Origin: Planctomycetaceae bacterium | GTDB taxonomy: Bacteria > Planctomycetota > Phycisphaerae > Phycisphaerales > SM1A02 | NCBI GenBank assembly: GCA_021297815.1 | Contig: JAJTGK010000003.1 | Location: 1 to 52,242 of the forward strand | Length of the DNA: 52,242 bases | Reading direction: 5' to 3' | Part shown: positions 42,773 through 49,236 of the stretch, piece by piece | How the letters are laid out: the number at the start of each line of letters is the position of its first letter | How positions within the stretch are numbered: the stretch's first letter is position 1 | Made by a program: the position numbers and the translations under genes | Notes under the pieces: generated by a model | The model's database searches: none | Seen by the model: only the letters and a program-made list of their open reading frames with translations | What the model was told of the DNA's origin: nothing

Positions 42773-44608
42773 ATGTGTGGAATCGTCGCGTACATCGGTC
42801 GCCGCCAGGCCAAGGACATCCTGCTCGAGGGCCTCAAGCGCCTCGAGTACCGCGGCTATGACTCCGCGGGTGTCGCCGTGATGAACGGCGGCCTCAAGGT
42901 CGCGCGCGCCGTCGGCCGCGTGGCCAATGTCGAGAAGCTCATCGAGGAACGCGGCGACTTCACGGGCACGATCGGCATCGCGCACACGCGCTGGGCGACG
43001 CACGGCGGCGTGACCGAGCGCAACGCGCACCCGCACCGCGACGACGCGCGCTTCGGCCACGGCATCGCGATCATCCACAACGGCATCATCGAGAACTACG
43101 CGTCGCTGAAGAAGTACCTCGAGGAGAAGGGCCATGTCTTCACGAGCGAGACCGACACCGAGGTGCTCGCGCACCTGATCGGCGAGCTCTACCAGGGCGA
43201 CCTCGAGAAGGCCGTGCAGTCGGCGCTGCGCGAGGTCACGGGCGCGTACGCGATCGCTGTCGTGTGCGAGAAGGAGCCCGAGGTCCTCGTCGTGGCGCGC
43301 AAGGGTTCGCCGCTCATGGTCGGCGTCGGCAACGGCGAGTATGTCGTCGCGTCGGACGCGAGCGCCATCGTGTCGCACACCACGCAGGCGATCGCGCTCG
43401 GCGACTACACGGTCGCGCGCATCACCCGCGAGGGCTTCCGCACGGCGACCGTCGACAATGTCGAGATCTCGGCCGAGATCCGCGAGCTCGAGTTCGACCT
43501 CGAGCAGATCGAGCTCGGGCACTACGAGCACTTCATGCTCAAGGAGATCTTCGAGCAGCCGCGCGCGCTGCGGCAGACGCTGCAGGGGCGCATCGATGTG
43601 GCCAAGGGCCAGATCGTGCTCGGCGGCGTGGGCGAGCACGCGCGGCGCCTCGCGAACGCGCGGCGCGTGGTGTTCGTCGGCCAGGGCACCGCGCTGCACG
43701 CGTGCATGATCGGCAAGTACCTCTTCGAGGACCTCGCCAAGATCCCGTCGGAGCACGACTTCGCGAGCGAGTTCCGCTACCGGAACCCGATCGTCGAGGA
43801 CGGCACCGTGGTCGTCGCCGTCAGCCAGTCGGGCGAGACGGCCGACACGCTCGCGGCGCTGCAGGAGGCGAAGCAGCGCGGCGCGCTCGCGCTTGGCGTG
43901 GTGAATGTGGTCGGCAGCTCGATCGCGCGCGAGACCGACGCGGGCGTGTACCTGCGCGTCGGCCCCGAGATCGGCGTCGCGAGCACGAAGGCCTTCACGG
44001 GCCAGGTGCTCGTCAACGCGATGCTCGCGACCTTCATCGGCCGCCGCCGCTACCTCTCGCAGGACTTCGTCACGAACCTGCTGCGCGAGCTCGAGAGGAT
44101 TCCCGAGAAGATCGAGCGTGCGCTCGAGTGGTCTGGCCGCATCCGCGCGGCGACCGCGAAGTATGTGCATCGCGAGAACTGGCTGTTCCTCGGCCGCGGC
44201 GTGAACTACCCCGTCGCGCTCGAGGGCGCGCTCAAGCTGAAGGAGATCTCCTACATCCACGCCGAGGGCATGCCCGCGGCCGAGATGAAGCACGGCCCGA
44301 TCGCGCTCATCGACAACGGCATGCCCGTGGTCTTCGTGGCCACGCGCAACTCGCAGTACGAGAAGGTCCTCTCGAACATCGAGGAGGTCCGCTCGCGCGG
44401 CGGCCATGTGATCGCGGTCGCGACAGAGGGCGACGAGCACATCCGCTCGCTGGCGCAGGAGGTCTTCTATGTGCCCGACTGCACCGAGATGCTGCAGCCG
44501 CTTGTCACGGTGGTGCCGCTGCAGCTGCTTGCGTACCACGCCGCGGTGATGCGCGGCAAGGATGTCGACAAGCCGCGCAACCTCGCGAAGTCGGTCACGG
44601 TCGAGTGA
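42773..44608 (+). CDS. glmS: Glutamine--fructose-6-phosphate aminotransferase (isomerising)
   Basis: 611-aa GlmS making glucosamine-6-phosphate for peptidoglycan and other amino sugars. The start is fixed by MCGIVAYIG, because the cysteine after Met must become the N-terminal nucleophile of the glutaminase domain (1-~240: HTRWATHGGVTERNAHPH, HNGIIENY, SETDTEVLAHL). Two SIS domains follow (VAVSQSGETADTLAAL near 355, GVASTKAFTGQV). The C-terminal PRNLAKSVTVE is the standard end. Length equals that of the family. It is convergent with the DUF2238 gene, 4 nt apart. Confidence 0.97.
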   Translation: MCGIVAYIGRRQAKDILLEGLKRLEYRGYDSAGVAVMNGGLKVARAVGRVANVEKLIEERGDFTGTIGIAHTRWATHGGVTERNAHPHRDDARFGHGIAIIHNGIIENYASLKKYLEEKGHVFTSETDTEVLAHLIGELYQGDLEKAVQSALREVTGAYAIAVVCEKEPEVLVVARKGSPLMVGVGNGEYVVASDASAIVSHTTQAIALGDYTVARITREGFRTATVDNVEISAEIRELEFDLEQIELGHYEHFMLKEIFEQPRALRQTLQGRIDVAKGQIVLGGVGEHARRLANARRVVFVGQGTALHACMIGKYLFEDLAKIPSEHDFASEFRYRNPIVEDGTVVVAVSQSGETADTLAALQEAKQRGALALGVVNVVGSSIARETDAGVYLRVGPEIGVASTKAFTGQVLVNAMLATFIGRRRYLSQDFVTNLLRELERIPEKIERALEWSGRIRAATAKYVHRENWLFLGRGVNYPVALEGALKLKEISYIHAEGMPAAEMKHGPIALIDNGMPVVFVATRNSQYEKVLSNIEEVRSRGGHVIAVATEGDEHIRSLAQEVFYVPDCTEMLQPLVTVVPLQLLAYHAAVMRGKDVDKPRNLAKSVTVE

Positions 44609-44612
44609 CGCG

Positions 44613-45257
44613 TCACGCGCCCGTCGGCGCACTCTTCGCATCCGCTGCGCGCATCTGCCTGTCCTGCAGCGGCGCAAGCGAGAGCAGCGCGGCGATCGCG
44701 CCCACGACGCACCACAGCATGTCCCACTGCGCGTCCCAGATGTCGCCCTGCTGGCCGAGGTACGCCCACGACGCCTCGCCGAGCACCATCGCCACCGCGA
44801 ACTCGAGCAGCTCGAACGCCGCGGCGAACGCAAGGCACATGCCGACCACGAGCACGGGCAGCCAGCCGCAGCGCCGAACGATGTCGTTGCGCAGGAACAG
44901 CTCGCGCCAGAGGAGCGCGGGCGCGAAGCCCTGCATCAGGTGGCCGAAGCGGTCGTAGTGGTTGCGCTCGAGCTCGAGCCACTCCTGCACCATGCGGCCG
45001 ATCGGGACCTCGGAGTAGGTGTAGATGCCGCCGACGATCAGGACGACCGAATGCACCACAAGCAGCGTGAAGAGCACGGTCGTGACCTTGACGCGCCGAA
45101 GCCACAGCGCCCACAACACCACCGCGCCCGCGACCCAGAAGACCTCGAGGCACCAGGTCAGGAAGTCCGCGGGATCGATCCCGCTCCATACGAGGAACGC
45201 GGTCAGCGCGAGAACCACCCAGTCGCGGTATCCGAAGGGCGGTTCAAGGCGCGCCAT
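44613..45257 (-). CDS. DUF2238 (YjdF-like) membrane protein
   Basis: 214 aa, about six membrane helices (WVVLALTAFLVWSGIDPADF, VFWVAGAVVLWALWL, VLFTLLVVHSVVLIVGGIYT, WLPVLVVGMCLAFAAAFELL, LWCVVGAIAALLSLAPL). The family motifs RNHYDRFGHLMQGFAPALL and GQQGDIWDAQWDM are both present and hold conserved charged residues within the membrane region. The biochemical role of the family is unknown. The ATG at 45257 is set by TACGCT at 6 nt. Confidence 0.88.
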   Translation of the reverse strand: MARLEPPFGYRDWVVLALTAFLVWSGIDPADFLTWCLEVFWVAGAVVLWALWLRRVKVTTVLFTLLVVHSVVLIVGGIYTYSEVPIGRMVQEWLELERNHYDRFGHLMQGFAPALLWRELFLRNDIVRRCGWLPVLVVGMCLAFAAAFELLEFAVAMVLGEASWAYLGQQGDIWDAQWDMLWCVVGAIAALLSLAPLQDRQMRAADAKSAPTGA

Positions 45258-45263
45258 GCGGGC

Positions 45264-45269
45264 AGCGTA
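45264..45269 (-). promoter_or_regulatory. Putative leaderless promoter -10 of DUF2238 gene (TACGCT)
   Basis: TACGCT on the minus strand, 6-nt spacer, ATG at 45257. Confidence 0.6.
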
Positions 45270-45294
45270 GCGCACCACGCCCCGCGCGGCCGCG

Positions 45295-45954
45295 TCACTC
45301 GGCCTTCTTCGCGGCCTCGGCGGGAGCGGCCTTCGCGCCGTCCTGCGCGGGCTTCGCCGCGGGCACGGGCGCGGCCAGCGCCTTCTCGATCGCCTCGACC
45401 ATCGTCTTGCTCTCGGGCGCCACATTCGACGCGTAGAACTTGACGGGCGCGCCGTCGCGGCCGACGAGGTACTTGCCGAAGTTCCAGCCCGGCAGTTCGC
45501 CCGTCTTCGTGCCGAGGAACTCGAAGAGCTCCGACTGGCCCGCGCCCGACTTCACGCGGCACTTGTCGAACATCGGGAAAGTGACCTTGTAGCGCGTGTC
45601 GCAGAACTCGCGGATCTCCTGCGCGCTGTCGAACTCCTGCCCGCCGAAGTCGCCGCTCGGGACGCCGAGGACGACGAACCCCTTGTCCTTGTACTTGTCG
45701 TAGGTCTTCTGCAGGCCCGTGTACTGCCCCGTGAAGCCGCACTGGCTCGCGACATTCACGACCAGCACGACCTTGCCCGCGTACTCGGAGAGGTTCGCGT
45801 CCTTGCCATCGAGCGTCTTCAGCGAGATGTCGAACATGCTCTTGTCCTTCCACTTCGCCGACATCTCGGCGTTCGGCGGAACGGCCTGCGAACAGGCAAG
45901 GCCCGTGACCAGGGAAACGGTGGCTGCGACGGTGGCGACGAGGCGGTCGATCAT
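45295..45954 (-). CDS. Glutathione peroxidase-family thiol peroxidase, lipoprotein
   Basis: 219 aa. The signal peptide ends in a lipobox GLAC (Cys21), placing the enzyme outside the cytoplasm. The GPx fold follows with the peroxidatic Cys72 in NVASQCGFTGQYTGLQ, then VLGVPSGDFGGQE, FPMFDKCRVK and PGWNFGKYLVGRDG. The catalytic residue is cysteine, not selenocysteine, so the reductant is more likely thioredoxin-like. A Lys/Ala-rich tail of ~25 residues ends the protein. Its leader is about 70 nt if TACTTT at 46,034-46,039 is its -10; GGAAAA precedes the ATG. Confidence 0.9.
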   Translation of the reverse strand: MIDRLVATVAATVSLVTGLACSQAVPPNAEMSAKWKDKSMFDISLKTLDGKDANLSEYAGKVVLVVNVASQCGFTGQYTGLQKTYDKYKDKGFVVLGVPSGDFGGQEFDSAQEIREFCDTRYKVTFPMFDKCRVKSGAGQSELFEFLGTKTGELPGWNFGKYLVGRDGAPVKFYASNVAPESKTMVEAIEKALAAPVPAAKPAQDGAKAAPAEAAKKAE

Positions 45955-46031
45955 GGGTTTTCCAGTCCCGCGGCTTCGTCGTGCGCGCGCGGCGGGATTC
46001 GCCGCGGCTTCCGCATGCGGGCGCGAGGCCA

Positions 46032-46037
46032 TAAAGT
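46032..46037 (+). promoter_or_regulatory. Putative -10 element (TAAAGT) of the secreted protein-folP unit
   Basis: TAAAGT, 8-nt spacer, ATG at 46046. It overlaps the opposing TACTTT. Confidence 0.5.
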
Positions 46038-46039
46038 AG
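46034..46039 (-). promoter_or_regulatory. Putative -10 element (TACTTT) of the glutathione peroxidase gene
   Basis: TACTTT on the minus strand, 80 nt before the ATG at 45954. It shares four bases with the plus-strand hexamer at 46,032. Confidence 0.35.
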
Positions 46040-46045
46040 CGGCCC

Positions 46046-47785
46046 ATGCCGATCGAGACCGCGCGCTCCACGGGCCGAATTCTCCGAGCCTCCGCATTTG
46101 CTGCGGCGCTCGCCGCATCCGCGGCGCAGGGCGCGCACGCCGACCTCGAGAAGGCGCTGTCGTGGATCCCGTCCGACGCGGTGTCGTTCGTCGCCGTGCC
46201 CGACCTCAAGAAGGCGAGCGACGATGTCGCCGCGCTGCTCGAGGCCTCGGGCCAGGGCGCGCTGCTCGGCATCGGCCGGCCGATCGACATCCTGAAGGCG
46301 CAGGCGGGCGTCGGCGCGAACCTCGACGAACGCGCGCCCGTGGTCGCGTACTACCTGAAGCGCGCGGCCGACGCGCCCGCCGAGCAGCCGCCCGTCTTCG
46401 TGTGCGGTGTCACCGATGCGGCGGCGTTCATGAAGGCGAACCTCACGCCCGCGCCCGACAAGGGCGAAGGCGCGTACCTCACCGCGCAAGGCGCCGTGGT
46501 CTTCGCGAAGGAGCTCGCGGGCCGCGTGGTGCTCGCACCGAGCGCGGCCATGCTTCCCGCGGGCGATTTCACGGGAATCGGCGAGCGCTTCCGCGCGCGC
46601 GTGCGGCCCGAGGAGTCGCCGTGGCTCGAGCGCGCCGACCTCGTGGCGTGGGCGGGGCGCGATGCGCTCGGCGAGTTCGTCGAGCGCGCGAAGACCGCGC
46701 CGATTCCCGAGGCGCCGCCCGCCGCCGTTCCATTCGCCGCAGACCGCGCGCAGCAGGAGGCCGCGCGCGCCAAGGCGCTCGAGGTCGCCGCGATGCTCGA
46801 CGACGGCCTCGTCGCCATCGACATCGATCCGCTCGGCGTGTTCGTCGCCTCGCTCGGCGTCGCGCGCGCCGATACGCCGCTCGCCGCGCTCACCGCGGGC
46901 GGCGCAGGCTCGCCCGCGCGATTCGACCGCCTGCCCGACAAGCCGTTCTACACCGCGATCTCGGTCGATGTCGACGGCGTCGGCGGCGCGGCCAAGCTTG
47001 GCGAACTGCTCGATTTCGCAGGCGTCGCGCGAGAAACCGTGCCCGCATGGGTGCTCGAGGAGGGCGCCGACATCCGCGGCTTCCAGCTCGCGGCGTATCC
47101 GTCGAAGCTCGGCGTCGCGATCGGCGGCGCGCTCAACGACTCGTCGCTCGTCATCCTGTCGCGCAACCCCGCGCGCACGCTCGCGCGCATGAAGAACGCC
47201 GTCGAATCGAGCGCGGGCGAGTCGCAGGGCGTGCGCCGCGAGCCGCTGTGGACCGAATCGAAGACGCTCAAGTCGGGCGAGGTCGTCACGGCCTTCGAGA
47301 TCAAGGAGACCGTGACCGACGCGGCGCAGCGCCCCACGCTCGACATCGAGCGCATCTCGCGCCAGTTCATCGTGGGCTCCGCGGGCCTACGCGGATTCGT
47401 GAAGCAGCGCGCCGACGGCCTCGTCGTGACCTTCAGCCAGCGGCCCGATGTCTATGGCCGCGCGCTCGAGGCCGCCGAGGGACGCGTGTCGCTCGCACGC
47501 AACGCCACCGTGCAGTCGCTCGAGGAGTGGCTGCCCGCCGCGCGCGACATCGAGGCGATGGTGGGCGTCGCGCAGCTCGTGCGGCTCGCCTCGCAGATCG
47601 CCGCGAGCTTCGTCGACGAGGCGCAGGTCAAGTCGATGCTGCCCGAGATCGACGCCGACGCCGAGCCCGTCGCCGTGGGCATCGACATCGACGCGGGCCG
47701 CGTGCGCGCGGTCACCGTGATTCCCGCCGCGGTGATCGAGATGGCCGCGCGCCAGTCCGCGCGCGCGAACGGAGCAGCACCATGA
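46046..47785 (+). CDS. Secreted hypothetical protein co-transcribed with folP
   Basis: 579 aa, not recognised. A signal peptide (ILRASAFAAALAASAAQGAHA) is followed by a soluble protein of repeated alpha/beta character. It opens with DLEKALSWIPSDAVSFVAVP, resembling secreted proteins that begin 'P-adA-fva-v-d' and are often annotated DUF3352-like. Later stretches include DKPFYTAISVDVDGVGGAAK, GALNDSSLVILSRNPARTLA and EAMVGVAQLVRLASQIAASF. No enzymatic motif or metal site stands out. The last codons overlap the folP ATG (ATGA), so both are translated together, although one is exported and the other cytoplasmic. Confidence 0.75.
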   Translation: MPIETARSTGRILRASAFAAALAASAAQGAHADLEKALSWIPSDAVSFVAVPDLKKASDDVAALLEASGQGALLGIGRPIDILKAQAGVGANLDERAPVVAYYLKRAADAPAEQPPVFVCGVTDAAAFMKANLTPAPDKGEGAYLTAQGAVVFAKELAGRVVLAPSAAMLPAGDFTGIGERFRARVRPEESPWLERADLVAWAGRDALGEFVERAKTAPIPEAPPAAVPFAADRAQQEAARAKALEVAAMLDDGLVAIDIDPLGVFVASLGVARADTPLAALTAGGAGSPARFDRLPDKPFYTAISVDVDGVGGAAKLGELLDFAGVARETVPAWVLEEGADIRGFQLAAYPSKLGVAIGGALNDSSLVILSRNPARTLARMKNAVESSAGESQGVRREPLWTESKTLKSGEVVTAFEIKETVTDAAQRPTLDIERISRQFIVGSAGLRGFVKQRADGLVVTFSQRPDVYGRALEAAEGRVSLARNATVQSLEEWLPAARDIEAMVGVAQLVRLASQIAASFVDEAQVKSMLPEIDADAEPVAVGIDIDAGRVRAVTVIPAAVIEMAARQSARANGAAP

Positions 47786-48660
47786 GCGCCGAGCGCCACT
47801 TCTGGACGGTCGGGCCCGACCGCATCCTCTCGCTCGATCCCTTCGCGATCATGGGCGTGATCAACGCCACGCCCGACAGCTTCAGCGACGGCGGGCAGTT
47901 CGCCGACGCCGAGGAGGCCGCGCAGCACGCGCTCGCGCTTGTCGAGCAGGGCGCGGCGATCATCGATGTGGGTGGCGAGAGCACGCGCCCTGGCGCGCAT
48001 CGCGTCGACGCCGAGGAGCAGGTGCGCCGCGTGGTTCCCGTCATCGCCCGCATCCGCATGCGCTCGAATGTCGTGATCTCGGTCGACACCACGCAGGCCG
48101 CCGTCGCGGAGGCCGCGCTCGAGGCGGGTGCCGACATCGTGAACGATGTGAGCGCTGGCACCGAGGATCCCGCGCTTCTTCCGCTCGTCGCGCGGCGTGG
48201 CGCGGGGCTCGTCCTCATGCACCGCCTCGCGCCGCCTGGCGAGGATTCGTACTCCGACCGCTACGAGAAGGAGCCGTCGTACGGAGATGTCGTCCGCAGC
48301 GTGGGCGACTTCCTGCTCGCGCGCGCCGAAGCCGCCATGCAGGCGGGTGTCGCGCGCGAGGCGATCGCGCTCGATCCAGGCCTCGGCTTCGGCAAGTCGG
48401 TCGCGCAGAACTTCGAGCTCGTCGCGCGCACGAGCGAGATCGCGGCGCTCGGCTTCCCCGTCCTCGTCGGCGCGAGCCGCAAGAGCTTCCTCGGCTCGGT
48501 GAGCGGGCGCACGGACCCCGAGCAGCGCATCATCGGCTCGGTCGTCGCGGCCGTCGCGGCCTACGGCGGCGGCGCGCGCCTCGTGCGCGCGCACGATGTG
48601 GGCGCCCACCGCGAGGCGCTGCTCGTCGCGCACGCCGTGCTGCGCGGCGCGGGCATGTGA
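47782..48660 (+). CDS. folP: Dihydropteroate synthase
   Basis: 292-aa TIM-barrel enzyme joining p-aminobenzoate to the pterin pyrophosphate in folate synthesis. Signature 1 MGVINATPDSFSDGGQF is near residue 28, signature 2 IIDVGGESTRPGA near 65, then ADIVNDVSAG, LDPGLGFGKSV, and the C-terminal substrate loop VGASRKSFLG near 235. The ATG overlaps the upstream stop, with GGAG a short way before. Together with the 5-formyl-THF cyclo-ligase and gcvP it makes three folate-linked genes in the window. Confidence 0.96.
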   Translation: MSAERHFWTVGPDRILSLDPFAIMGVINATPDSFSDGGQFADAEEAAQHALALVEQGAAIIDVGGESTRPGAHRVDAEEQVRRVVPVIARIRMRSNVVISVDTTQAAVAEAALEAGADIVNDVSAGTEDPALLPLVARRGAGLVLMHRLAPPGEDSYSDRYEKEPSYGDVVRSVGDFLLARAEAAMQAGVAREAIALDPGLGFGKSVAQNFELVARTSEIAALGFPVLVGASRKSFLGSVSGRTDPEQRIIGSVVAAVAAYGGGARLVRAHDVGAHREALLVAHAVLRGAGM

Positions 48661-48705
48661 CGCGCACGCCGTGAATTCCCGCGTCCCCGCGCATGCGGCC
48701 GCCGC

Positions 48706-48711
48706 TACCAT
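48706..48711 (+). promoter_or_regulatory. Putative -10 element of thioredoxin gene (TACCAT)
   Basis: TACCAT, 57 nt before the trx ATG. Unlike most hexamers here it leaves a leader of about 50 nt. Confidence 0.45.
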
Positions 48712-48755
48712 GCCGCGCCGATCGAAGGCGCGACTCCGCGCGATCAAGGCGAACC

Positions 48756-48762
48756 GAAGGAG
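48756..48762 (+). promoter_or_regulatory. Shine-Dalgarno site of thioredoxin gene (GAAGGAG)
   Basis: GAAGGAG, 6 nt before the ATG at 48769. It is the clearest canonical ribosome site before a gene with its own promoter in this window. Confidence 0.8.
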
Positions 48763-48768
48763 CAGACG

Positions 48769-49101
48769 ATGGCCGGCGCAGCGACCCTCACCATCACGAA
48801 CGACAACCACGACAACGAAGTCATGCAGAGCAACATGCCCGTGATGCTCGATTTCTGGGCGGAGTGGTGCGCGCCTTGCCGCGCCATCGGCCCGTCGATC
48901 GACGCGCTCGCGAGCGAGTACCAGGGCAAGGCCAAGGTGGGCAAGGTCGATGTCGACAAGAACCGAGAGCTCGCGCTGAAGTACAGCGTGAACAGCATTC
49001 CCGTGGTGCTCGTCGTGAAGAACGGCCAGGTCGTGTCACGCACCATGGGCCCGCGCAGCAAGGCCGACTTCGCCAAGATGCTCGAGACCGCGCTCGCCTG
49101 A
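48769..49101 (+). CDS. trxA: Thioredoxin
   Basis: 110-aa redox protein. The active site FWAEWCAPCRAIGPSI (Cys34, Cys37) is followed by VDVDKNRELALKYSVNSIPV with the cis-proline and LVVKNGQVVSR. Length and motif order are those of a canonical cytoplasmic thioredoxin with no signal peptide. It is monocistronic: its own promoter and Shine-Dalgarno site lie upstream and an intrinsic terminator follows 46 nt after the stop. Confidence 0.96.
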   Translation: MAGAATLTITNDNHDNEVMQSNMPVMLDFWAEWCAPCRAIGPSIDALASEYQGKAKVGKVDVDKNRELALKYSVNSIPVVLVVKNGQVVSRTMGPRSKADFAKMLETALA

Positions 49102-49146
49102 GCCCCGCCCCGCGCTCGGCGCAGGCCATCCGCACCGAAGTTCTCG

Positions 49147-49178
49147 GCCACGCCCCTCCGCAAGGGGCGTGGCTTTTC
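49147..49178 (+). terminator. Intrinsic terminator of thioredoxin gene
   Basis: Perfect 10-bp stem gccacgcccc / ggggcgtggc, 7-nt loop, then TTTTC. It is the most canonical rho-independent terminator in the window. Confidence 0.88.
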
Positions 49179-49236
49179 AATTGACGCGTCATGGTTCTTG
49201 CGGATCTGGCGGGGGGCGGCACAGTGGGGGAGCAGC

